Shown: positions 5,930 to 12,862 of the stretch, piece after piece
Position numbering within the stretch: the first letter of the stretch is position 1
How the letters are laid out: the number at the start of each line of letters is the position of its first letter
NCBI GenBank assembly: GCA_027080605.1
Contig: JALWRO010000280.1
Location: 1 to 12,862, forward strand
Reading direction: 5' to 3'
Length of the DNA stretch: 12,862 nucleotides
Source: Campylobacterales bacterium
GTDB lineage: Bacteria > Campylobacterota > Campylobacteria > Campylobacterales > QNZT01
Position numbers and translations under genes: made by a program
Notes under the pieces: model-generated
The model's input: only the letters and a program-made list of their open reading frames with translations
Database searches by the model: none
What the model was told of the DNA's origin: nothing

Positions 5930-8027
5930 CACGGAAGCTTCCGCCAACGCCTCTTTACTGGAAGCGTTCCGCACGGTACTGGCATATCACTTCGGCGATG
6001 TCTCTCTGGAGACGATCGAAAAACTCTCCCTCTCGCCTCTGGAAAAGTTTTACTTCAGCGATATTCGCCATATTTGCGAAGAGCTGTCATTGGAGTTTCA
6101 GCACGACAAGCGAAAGCTAAAAGATATTGAACCCTATATGCTTCCTTGTATCGCGGTCAATACCAAAGGCGAAGCGCTGGTGTTGCTGGAGCAGGGAGAA
6201 AAGGGGTATCTAGTCAGACGGGGATTGCTTCATGAAGAGGAGTGGATTCCGGCAAAAGAGATCGCCCGAAAGTTCGATACCTTTCTCTTCTTTACCAAAA
6301 AACGTCTTAACAGCGGCACGCTGAAAATCGGCGATGAAAACGATAAGAGCTGGTTTTTCGAACCGATCAAAAAAGAGTGGCGTGCGTATGTGGAAGTGGG
6401 GGTGCTGACACTCTTTATCAACCTGTTTGCGCTGGCGCTGCCGCTCTATACGATGAGTGTCTATAACCGGGTTATCCCCAATTTCGCAACCGATACACTG
6501 CTGGTGCTCTCTTTAGGTGTGGCTGTGATTCTGTTGTTTGACGTGTTACTGAAAAGTGCGCGGTTGCATATTCTGGAGAAGGTAGTCAGAAAGCTCTCGA
6601 ACTATTTCGAAGAGGAGTTGTTTAAAAAGACACTGACGATGCAGGCAAAATACGATACTTACCTCATCGGTACCAAAACCAATCTTTTCAGAGAACTGCA
6701 TGTCGTCAAAGACTTTTTTGCGACCAGGCTGATCGGTTTGCTCGATCTGCCCTTCTTTTTTATCGCGGTAACGGTGATCTATATTATCGATCCGATGATG
6801 ACGGCGGTACCTTTGACAGCGGCATTTGTGCTGCTGACATTCAACTTTATCATGCAGTATCCTATCGCTTCATGGCACAAGAAGAGTTTTGAAGAGGGAC
6901 AGAGCAAGCAGGGGTATCTGGTCGAACAGTTGCAGGGACAGGAGGCGATCAAGCTGGCAAACGCCCTGCCGTCGCGTCTCTATACCTGGCGGAAGATGGT
7001 CAATTTTTACCACCATGTGCAGCAGAAGATCCAGTTTTTCAGCGGTATGACCGCATCGGTTTCGGCGGCGATTTTGCAGAGTGTGTCGCTGCTGACCGTC
7101 TTTGTGGGTGTTTACAGCATTCATTCGGGTAATCTGAATGTCGGTGGGTTGATTGCGGTAACGATTCTGGCAAGCCGCGCGATGGTGCCGGTGATCAACC
7201 TCTCCAATATTCTGGTCAAATACAAGCAAGTCAAAGAGGCGCTCGATTCACTCAACAAGTACTGGCATCTGCCGGTGGAGAGTCACAAATATCATGAGCT
7301 CGGTATCGGTAAAGCGGAGGGAGAGATTCGGTTTGAGCATGTCTCGTTTACCTATCCCGGAAGCAGTGTGCCTTCTGTGCAGGATATTTCGTTTACGATC
7401 AAGCCGGGTGAGAAGGTGGGGATTATCGGGCAAACGGGTGCGGGGAAAAGTACCATCCAGAAACTGCTGTGCGGGCTGGTAGCACCTGATGAAGGGAAGA
7501 TTTTTCTCGACGGCAGCGATATTACGACAATCCATCCTGTGGAACTGCGTCAAAATATTGCACTGATGCCGCAGGAGCCCTATCTCTTCAGCGGAACACT
7601 GAAGCAAAACCTCGAACTCGCCGGTCCGATCTCCAAAGCGAAAATGACCGAAGTACTGCGTCAGACAGGTCTGGGTCAGCTGGTACGCAAGAGTGGTTCG
7701 GCAGATATGCTCAATGTAGGGGAGCGGGGCATGAATCTCTCCGTGGGACAGCGCCATCTGGTTGCACTGGCGAGATCGCTGATGAGTGATGCACCGGTCA
7801 TGATACTCGATGAACCGACAACGGGACTGGATGTGGGACTGGAGAAGCGGCTGGTACAGCATCTGGACACGACGCTGAAAGAGAAGACGTTGATCGTCAT
7901 TACCCACCGTTTCGCCGCACTGGAGCTGGTGGACAGGGTGATTGTCGTCAATGAGGGCAAAATCGTTGCAGACGGGGAGAAAGCGCAGGTACTCAAGATG
8001 CTCTCTTCCGCGAAAGGGGCTTCATGA
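5922..8027 (+). CDS. Type I secretion ABC transporter (LapB/HlyB type) with degenerate C39-like domain
   Basis: A 701-residue inner-membrane ATPase/permease that should drive adhesin export. Residues 1-~130 are a C39-peptidase-like domain without a Cys at the usual N-terminal catalytic position (the only Cys there are 52 and 76, in other contexts). It therefore probably binds substrate and does not process a leader, as in RTX and LapA exporters. Membrane helices occupy ~155-440. The nucleotide-binding domain shows Walker A GQTGAGKST (503-511), Q-loop MPQEP (549-553), signature LSVGQ (606-610, where LSGGQ is usual), Walker B MILDEP (627-632) and H-loop His662. All catalytic residues are present, so ATPase activity is expected. 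It starts inside the end of the TPR gene (ATG at 5922) and its stop overlaps the next gene by four bases (ATGA). A bacteriocin exporter is less likely given the missing Cys and the neighbouring adhesin. Confidence 0.92.
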   Translation: MHNTEASANASLLEAFRTVLAYHFGDVSLETIEKLSLSPLEKFYFSDIRHICEELSLEFQHDKRKLKDIEPYMLPCIAVNTKGEALVLLEQGEKGYLVRRGLLHEEEWIPAKEIARKFDTFLFFTKKRLNSGTLKIGDENDKSWFFEPIKKEWRAYVEVGVLTLFINLFALALPLYTMSVYNRVIPNFATDTLLVLSLGVAVILLFDVLLKSARLHILEKVVRKLSNYFEEELFKKTLTMQAKYDTYLIGTKTNLFRELHVVKDFFATRLIGLLDLPFFFIAVTVIYIIDPMMTAVPLTAAFVLLTFNFIMQYPIASWHKKSFEEGQSKQGYLVEQLQGQEAIKLANALPSRLYTWRKMVNFYHHVQQKIQFFSGMTASVSAAILQSVSLLTVFVGVYSIHSGNLNVGGLIAVTILASRAMVPVINLSNILVKYKQVKEALDSLNKYWHLPVESHKYHELGIGKAEGEIRFEHVSFTYPGSSVPSVQDISFTIKPGEKVGIIGQTGAGKSTIQKLLCGLVAPDEGKIFLDGSDITTIHPVELRQNIALMPQEPYLFSGTLKQNLELAGPISKAKMTEVLRQTGLGQLVRKSGSADMLNVGERGMNLSVGQRHLVALARSLMSDAPVMILDEPTTGLDVGLEKRLVQHLDTTLKEKTLIVITHRFAALELVDRVIVVNEGKIVADGEKAQVLKMLSSAKGAS

Positions 8028-9283
8028 AAGAGCATTTGCCGGTAGAGAAGGAGTGGAACTACCATCTGGTGGTCTGGCCTATCATTGTGATCATGACGCT
8101 TTTTCTGATCTGGGCAAGTGTGAGTGAAGTGGATGAGCTGGTACACGGAAGCGGTAAAGTGATTCCTTCTTCTCAGATGAAAGTATTGCAGCATCTGGAA
8201 GGGGGTATTGTCGAAAAGATTTATGTGCAGGAAGGGGCGCGTGTCAAAAAAGGGGATCCCATCTACAAACTCAAAAATAGCTCCAGCCGTTCCGATACAC
8301 TCGAAAAAGAGATCACCCTTCGCTCTCTGCGGCTCAAAGAGAAACGTCTCAAAGCGCAGATCGCCTTTGCCAAAACATTCGATCTGAACGACACGACACC
8401 GCAAGCTTCCAATGAAAAGGCGATTTTCGAGAGTGAGATGCAAAACTACCGGGAGCAGATGAGTATCCTGGAGGATGACATCGACCAGAACAAGCTGGAG
8501 AAGCGGCGTAAAACGGAGCAGTTGAAAAACCTTCGTGCACAGTTGAAGACACAGAAAGAGAATGTGCTCATTGTCCGGCATCTGGTACAAAAAGGGGCGG
8601 CTTCCAAAAAGCAGTATCTCGCGGAAGTCTCTAAAAATCAGTCGCTTATTACACAGCTCAACGAGATCAAAAACTCAATTCCCATCATCAGTCAAAAGAT
8701 CAAAACAGCCCGCACAAAGCTGAAAAAACTGCAGAGTGACAAACGCTCCGCATGGCTGAAAGAGCTCAACGACGTGACTTTGAAGATCGAACAGCTGACA
8801 CAGAAGAAAGCGGCAAACAAAGACAGGGAGATCCGCAAGGTAATCACTTCACCGGTAAACGGTATTGTCCAGAAGCTCTATTTTCATACCATCGGCGGTA
8901 TCGTCCGACCGGGTGACAGAGTGGCGGAGATCACACCGGTAGATGACAACCTCATTATCGAAGCAAAGATCAAAACCAATGACCGCGGCAATATCGCGAT
9001 CGACCAAAATGTCAGCATCGCCGTGACGGCATACAGCTATACGCGCTACGGACTCCTGAAAGGGAAACTGATCTCCATCAGCCCCGACAGCTTTACCGAC
9101 CGAAACGGAAACAGTTACTATCTGGTGCGCGTACGCGCGGAACACTACGCCTTTGCCCCGGACAAACCGATTTTGCCGGGTATGATCGCCAATATCAACA
9201 TCAAAACCGGCAAAAAGACGATCATGCGTTATCTGCTCAAACCGCTGAAAGATATTCGTCAAAACGCACTGACGGAGAAGTAG
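8024..9283 (+). CDS. HlyD/LapC-family periplasmic membrane fusion protein of type I secretion
   Basis: A 419-residue adaptor joining the ABC exporter to an outer-membrane TolC-type channel. It has a short cytoplasmic N-terminus, a single membrane helix at ~13-33, a first half-lipoyl segment at ~45-84 (HLEGGIVEKIYVQEGARVKKGD), a long coiled coil at ~86-265 and the returning lipoyl half with the family signature (SPVNGIVQKLYFHTIGG to GDRVAEITP, ~276-305). A beta-barrel domain follows, ending in PGMIANINIKTGKKTIMRYL and the LKPL tail typical of HlyD/LapC proteins. Length is normal for the family. Its ATG overlaps the transporter stop (ATGA), so translation is coupled. Its TAG stop lies directly against the stop of the opposing zinc-ribbon gene, leaving no room for a separate terminator. 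The matching outer-membrane channel is not in this window. Confidence 0.94.
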   Translation: MKEHLPVEKEWNYHLVVWPIIVIMTLFLIWASVSEVDELVHGSGKVIPSSQMKVLQHLEGGIVEKIYVQEGARVKKGDPIYKLKNSSSRSDTLEKEITLRSLRLKEKRLKAQIAFAKTFDLNDTTPQASNEKAIFESEMQNYREQMSILEDDIDQNKLEKRRKTEQLKNLRAQLKTQKENVLIVRHLVQKGAASKKQYLAEVSKNQSLITQLNEIKNSIPIISQKIKTARTKLKKLQSDKRSAWLKELNDVTLKIEQLTQKKAANKDREIRKVITSPVNGIVQKLYFHTIGGIVRPGDRVAEITPVDDNLIIEAKIKTNDRGNIAIDQNVSIAVTAYSYTRYGLLKGKLISISPDSFTDRNGNSYYLVRVRAEHYAFAPDKPILPGMIANINIKTGKKTIMRYLLKPLKDIRQNALTEK

Positions 9284-10462
9284 TTACCGCAACTGAATCT
9301 GTATTGACGGCAGTGTTTCAAAAAAGTGTGTCACCGCGCCTTCGTTTTCGCTCATGAAGAAAAAAGCGCCCAGCAGTGTCAGAACAAAAAGGACGGCAAA
9401 GAAGATTTTCCAGCTGCTCCAGGGGCGTTCGCCTTTGATGACGCCGGTGCGTGCGTTGATGGCGAAGCGGTACTCTTTGCCGCGGTAGCGGAAGTGGGCT
9501 GTCCAGACGGGCAGCAGGATGTATTTGAAACTTTTGTTTTCATGATAGATCTGGATATAGGAGATCTTTTGATGATCCCCGCCGATGCGGGCGCGTACGG
9601 CTTCGCGGATGGCAAACTCCATATACGATTTGGCGTAGTCAAAGCCGTCATCAAGTGCGACAGAGTAAGTTTCACTCTCGAAACCGCTGAGGTATTTGTC
9701 GTCGTAGGGGACGAGATTTTCCAGATCCCAGGGCTGGAGGGAGTCGGCGAGTCTGCGCGGCAGGGTTTTGGTCGCACCGATGAGGATATCGTCGAAGTGT
9801 CGGTCGATTTCTCCCTGTACGGGTGTCCACTCGATACGCGGTTCCATCTCTTCGACCATCTGCTCTCTGCCGTCGATATAGACCACTCTCTGTACCCTTT
9901 CATAGTAAGTGTCGCCGCGGTATCCCTGAAAGTGTGTCGTGGTGTCGGCGTCAAATGTCCAGTAAGGCAGATAGATGCCCTCAAAACGGCTGTCGGATCG
10001 GGTATATTTTTCCAGTTCGGAGGGGGCGAACCAGAGGGAGCCGACCCATTTTTTAAAAATCTCTTTCGCCTTTTTCCCGTTGATTTTGAAAGGCAGCAGC
10101 GATTCGGGCGCCAGCGGCATGAAGATATCTAGATTGGTGACGATGGGTGCGTTGCAGTAAGGGCAGCGTGTACTGCGGATATGCGGTTCAAGGGTAAAGG
10201 TGGCGGCGCATACCGGGCATTTGATCTCTTTGGGGGCTTTGAGATTGTAGCGCGGGGTCTGTTCTATTTTGGCAAGTGCTTTGTCGAGATCCTGTTCATA
10301 GATGGGAATTTTGGGCGGGTAGAGGTAGTTGATTGCACCGCAGTATTCGCACTTGAGTGCGGTGTCGTCGGCGCTGAAAACGAGCGATGCGCCGCATTGT
10401 GAACAGGGAAAGGTTTTTTGGGTAAACGCGCCACCCTTTATTACTTTGGTAAAGCCTGCCAT
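9284..10462 (-). CDS. Double zinc-ribbon membrane-anchored protein of the TelA/SPFH module
   Basis: A 392-residue protein with two N-terminal CxxC...CxxC zinc ribbons: Cys20/23/38/41 and Cys82/85/100/103. A mixed middle region (~120-345) contains YLPYWTFDADT, LPVW and YRGKEYRFAINARTG segments seen in this uncharacterised family. One membrane helix lies near residues 352-370 and a short tail follows, so the bulk is probably cytoplasmic and membrane-tethered. Family members are sometimes mislabelled as PriA-like helicases because of the zinc fingers; no helicase motif is present here. It is the last gene of a minus-strand operon, nine bases after the SPFH gene stop. I see no convincing Shine-Dalgarno in that gap, so translation may depend on coupling. 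The biochemical role is unknown; the zinc ribbons suggest protein or nucleic-acid binding. Confidence 0.85.
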   Translation of the reverse strand: MAGFTKVIKGGAFTQKTFPCSQCGASLVFSADDTALKCEYCGAINYLYPPKIPIYEQDLDKALAKIEQTPRYNLKAPKEIKCPVCAATFTLEPHIRSTRCPYCNAPIVTNLDIFMPLAPESLLPFKINGKKAKEIFKKWVGSLWFAPSELEKYTRSDSRFEGIYLPYWTFDADTTTHFQGYRGDTYYERVQRVVYIDGREQMVEEMEPRIEWTPVQGEIDRHFDDILIGATKTLPRRLADSLQPWDLENLVPYDDKYLSGFESETYSVALDDGFDYAKSYMEFAIREAVRARIGGDHQKISYIQIYHENKSFKYILLPVWTAHFRYRGKEYRFAINARTGVIKGERPWSSWKIFFAVLFVLTLLGAFFFMSENEGAVTHFFETLPSIQIQLR

Positions 10463-10471
10463 GGTGTTCTG

Positions 10472-11557
10472 TTACAGCGGCGGCAGGGTGAGATAGTTGA
10501 AGAGGGTTTCGATCTCCTGAATATCTTTCGCTTTTTCCCACTTCTCCATGCCGGTACTCCACATCAGGGTGGAAGAGTCGATTTTACCCTTTTTAACCAT
10601 CTCTTCGATTTCGTCAATATTGTAGGGACCCTGCGGTTTTTGCTCTTTGGCGACATAGTACATTTTCTCAAACGGTTCGGGAATGTAGGATTTTTTGGGG
10701 TGTGTCTGCTGTTTGTCGAATGTTTTGGCGAGTTTGTCTGCCATCGCAAATCCCACGCCCATGCCGATCATATCCGAAGCGCCGCCGCCTCCCGCTTTGG
10801 TGAGTGACTCGGCAGTCTGAAAGTCGAGGTATTTGCGAAGATCCCCGATCATACCCATCGATGTGCGTTTGTCCAGCGCCTCTTCAACCATCGGCGGTAC
10901 GGAGATGTTTTCGATCAGTACGCGGGAGAGTTCCAGACCATATTCATGAAACTCTCTGGCGATCTTTTCGCTGACATATTCGCCCAGCTGATCATAGTTG
11001 GCTGCCAGATCGAGCACCGGAATATTTGCCGAAGCGACGATGTCGGTAAAACGCGAAACGATGATATTGCGCAGCTGGTTGCTGATGTCATCCACGGTGA
11101 AGTGCCCGTTGGTGCCGACAATCTCTTCGATAAACTTGCGCGGATCTTCGATGCGGATCTCATAGGTGCCGAATGCCCGCAGCCGTACCGCGCCAAACTC
11201 TTTGTCACGCAGGATAATCGGGTTTTTCGTACCCCATTTGAGGTCGGTAAAACGGCGCAGGTTACAGAAGTAGACCTCTGCCTTGAACGGAGAGTCAAAT
11301 CCGTGATCCCAGTGCTGGAGTGTCGTCAGGATGGGAAGGTTTTTGGTGGTCAGTTCATAAATGCCCGGTCCCAGTACGTCGGCAATCTCCCCCTCATTGA
11401 CGAATACGGCAGCCTGTGCCTGGCGTACGGTCAGTTTCGCGCCGTACTTGATCTCATTGTTGTATCTCTCGAACCGGTAGACGAGGGTGTCGTTACTCTC
11501 ATCCAGCCAGTCGATGACATCGATAAACTCTCCAAAAATCTTATCCCAAAAACCCAT
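10472..11557 (-). CDS. SPFH-domain protein with C-terminal GYF_2 domain (COG4260-like)
   Basis: A 361-residue protein. Residues ~25-235 match the SPFH/band-7 subtype usually labelled 'virion core protein (lumpy skin disease virus)': QAAVFVNEGEIADVLGPG, FGTYEIRIEDP, a ~150-210 helical stretch and VLIENISVPP. A glycine-rich hydrophobic linker (~255-275, GGGG then MIGMGVGFAMADKL) precedes a GYF_2/DUF4339-like module at ~299-355 (YYVAKEQKPQGPYNIDEI ... TLMWSTGMEKW), which in related proteins serves as a peptide- or partner-binding domain. There is no N-terminal membrane helix, so it is likely a peripheral membrane scaffold that oligomerises. The ribosome-binding site AGGAAGGA overlaps the telA stop, 12 bases before ATG, consistent with coupling. 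It probably organises a membrane patch together with the neighbouring TelA and zinc-ribbon proteins; that role is inferred. Confidence 0.88.
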   Translation of the reverse strand: MGFWDKIFGEFIDVIDWLDESNDTLVYRFERYNNEIKYGAKLTVRQAQAAVFVNEGEIADVLGPGIYELTTKNLPILTTLQHWDHGFDSPFKAEVYFCNLRRFTDLKWGTKNPIILRDKEFGAVRLRAFGTYEIRIEDPRKFIEEIVGTNGHFTVDDISNQLRNIIVSRFTDIVASANIPVLDLAANYDQLGEYVSEKIAREFHEYGLELSRVLIENISVPPMVEEALDKRTSMGMIGDLRKYLDFQTAESLTKAGGGGASDMIGMGVGFAMADKLAKTFDKQQTHPKKSYIPEPFEKMYYVAKEQKPQGPYNIDEIEEMVKKGKIDSSTLMWSTGMEKWEKAKDIQEIETLFNYLTLPPL

Positions 11558-11569
11558 CTGTGATCCTTC

Positions 11570-12844
11570 CTAGTGTCTTCTGATTTTGCCGGCGGCAAGC
11601 AGTGCGTCATGCAGCTGATTTTCCACTTCGACAAGTTCCTTTTCGGCTGCCGCTCTGGTCTCTTTGCCTCTTTGCGCAATCTCCAGACTCTCCTGAATAG
11701 TGTCAATGAGCGTCTGGTTCGCTTTTTTGATCGACTCGATGTCATAGACACCGCGTTCGATCTGCTCTCTGGTTTCGCGGTTTGCCTCTTTGAGTGCTTC
11801 GGCATTTTTCTCTAACAGTTCATTGGTCATATCGGTCGCTCCCTTGACCGCTTTTGCCGCTTCGGAACTTCGGTAGATGGTGATCGCCTGTGCGAGCTGG
11901 TTTTTCCACAGCGGCACAGTGTTGACCAGTACGGAACTGATTTTAGAGACGAGTGATTTGTCGTTGTCCTGTACCATGCGTATGGTGGGAAGCGCCTGCA
12001 TCGCTACCTGTCGTGTCAGACGCAGGTCGTGGATACGGCGCTCCAGGTCGTCACGGGTGTTGATGATGTCTCTCAATTTCAGTGCTTTTTGCATCTTTTT
12101 GCTTGAACCCGCTTCCGCTTCGAGTTTAGGAATGATCTCATTGTCCAGCTGCTCCAGTTTATGCACTCCCGCGGCGATGTAAAGTTCCAGCTCTTTGAAA
12201 AATTCAAAATTGACTTTGTAGAGGCGCTCCAGTGAGGTGATGTCGGTCAGCAACTGTGTTTTCTGCTGTTCTAGGTTGTCGGTGATGGCGTCGATCTGTT
12301 TGCGCACCTCTTCATATTTGCCGATAAACTTGACTACAGGGCTTGCCATGCCGAAGAGTTTGGAGAAGAAGCCCTGTGTCTGATTAGGGTTGAGTGCATC
12401 GACGTCAAATCCCTGGATCTCTGCGACAAGGTTGTTAAGGGAATCCGCCGCGTGTCCGAGGTCTTTGTTTTTGACCCCTTCGAGCATGCTCTCACTGACA
12501 CGGTTGATGTTTTCCTGCGCTTTGGCACCGAAGAAGATAACCGTATTGGGATCTTTGATATCGACTTCCGAAGCGATGACATCCATCTTGGTCTGTGTCA
12601 CTTCGTCGGCATCTTCATATTTCAAAATACCGTCTTTGATGATCTCCTCTTTCAGTGCAAGCGCGCCCGATTTCTCCTCTACCACGTCGGTTGAGAGTGC
12701 TTCTGCCTCTTTTTGCAGCGCCTCCTGACTCTCCTGCTGTGCTTCATAAAGTGACTCCTGTACTTCCTCTGCTGTTTTCGGATTCTTTTCAGTTTCTCTG
12801 TTTTCCGGTTGTTCGGATTGCTCTTTTTTGGTTTCGTCACTCAT
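11570..12844 (-). CDS. telA: TelA-family 'toxic anion resistance' protein
   Basis: A 424-residue soluble, mostly helical protein. The first ~60 residues are Glu/Gln-rich and low complexity. The rest matches the TelA/KlaA family: FFSKLFGMASPVVKFIGKYE near 159-178, a coiled-coil LEQQKTQLLTDITSLERLY stretch, and the hallmark RQVAMQALPTIRMVQDND ... IPLWKNQ-like region (here VPLWKNQLAQAI) at ~278-320, ending in charged coiled coil. Members are associated with resistance to tellurite and to some envelope-active antibiotics and bacteriocins, but no reaction is known and a metal-reducing activity is not evident. The start is supported by AAGGAG at 12852-12857, seven bases before ATG. It is the first gene of the telA-SPFH-zinc ribbon operon; its promoter lies beyond the right edge. 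Confidence 0.92.
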   Translation of the reverse strand: MSDETKKEQSEQPENRETEKNPKTAEEVQESLYEAQQESQEALQKEAEALSTDVVEEKSGALALKEEIIKDGILKYEDADEVTQTKMDVIASEVDIKDPNTVIFFGAKAQENINRVSESMLEGVKNKDLGHAADSLNNLVAEIQGFDVDALNPNQTQGFFSKLFGMASPVVKFIGKYEEVRKQIDAITDNLEQQKTQLLTDITSLERLYKVNFEFFKELELYIAAGVHKLEQLDNEIIPKLEAEAGSSKKMQKALKLRDIINTRDDLERRIHDLRLTRQVAMQALPTIRMVQDNDKSLVSKISSVLVNTVPLWKNQLAQAITIYRSSEAAKAVKGATDMTNELLEKNAEALKEANRETREQIERGVYDIESIKKANQTLIDTIQESLEIAQRGKETRAAAEKELVEVENQLHDALLAAGKIRRH

Positions 12845-12851
12845 CGTTATA

Positions 12852-12857
12852 CTCCTT
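12852..12857 (-). promoter_or_regulatory. Strong Shine-Dalgarno for telA
   Basis: On the minus strand AAGGAG is followed by seven bases and ATG. It fixes the telA start and is the strongest ribosome-binding site of the minus-strand operon, in line with telA being the first gene. Confidence 0.8.
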
Positions 12858-12862
12858 CGTTT

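Noticed and set aside
9255..9275. Short inverted repeat (CGTCA...TGACG) at the end of the HlyD gene as a terminator
   Set aside because: Only five base pairs around a nine-base loop, lying in coding sequence and with no following T-run; too weak to call.
9326..10132. 268-codon plus-strand open frame opposite the zinc-ribbon gene
   Set aside because: The minus-strand protein has two intact zinc ribbons, a membrane helix and operon context, so it is the real gene. The plus-strand translation resembles no family I know.
9284..10462. Naming the zinc-ribbon gene as a PriA-like helicase
   Set aside because: Such labels arise from the Cys clusters. There is no Walker A, DEAD/DEAH box or other helicase motif, and the protein ends in a membrane helix.

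Overview
The window looks like chromosomal DNA of a Gram-negative bacterium. I infer a Campylobacterota (epsilonproteobacterial) sulfur oxidiser of the Sulfurovum/Sulfuricurvum type. The inference rests on moderate base composition, Lys/Glu-rich housekeeping proteins, T-rich promoter regions and the kinds of genes present. No rRNA, tRNA or other marker gene confirms it. I see no insertion sequence, CRISPR array, tRNA, prophage gene or origin. Coding density is close to complete: the only non-coding stretch above 100 bases is the 149 bases at 4074-4222.

Left part (1-4222): positions 3-3671 hold the 3' portion of a very large, Thr/Ser/Asp-rich, cysteine-free surface protein gene. The window opens inside one of its repeats. 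At least eleven repeats of about 68 residues are followed by a region with degenerate RTX-like (GGxGxDT) motifs and a C-terminus typical of type I secretion substrates. A convergent thioredoxin gene (3696-4073, minus) follows, then a divergent promoter region with a perfect palindrome.

Middle (4223-9283, plus): three overlapping genes form one translation-coupled operon. They encode a cytoplasmic TPR protein with a GT9-like glycosyltransferase domain, a LapB/HlyB-type ABC exporter with a degenerate C39-like domain, and a HlyD/LapC-type membrane fusion protein. The simplest reading is that this operon exports the adhesin encoded just upstream, and that the TPR-glycosyltransferase acts on the adhesin, or on another partner of the exporter, before secretion. 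The outer-membrane TolC-type channel is not in the window.

Right part (9284-12844, minus): a second tight operon, reading telA, then an SPFH protein with a C-terminal GYF_2 domain, then a membrane-anchored double zinc-ribbon protein. It runs toward the secretion operon, and the two last genes abut stop-to-stop with no base between them. The three families form a recurring envelope-stress or 'toxic anion resistance' type module whose biochemical function is poorly defined.

The most interesting hypothesis is coupled glycosylation and type I secretion of a giant repeat adhesin. The second is the TelA/SPFH-GYF/zinc-ribbon membrane module.
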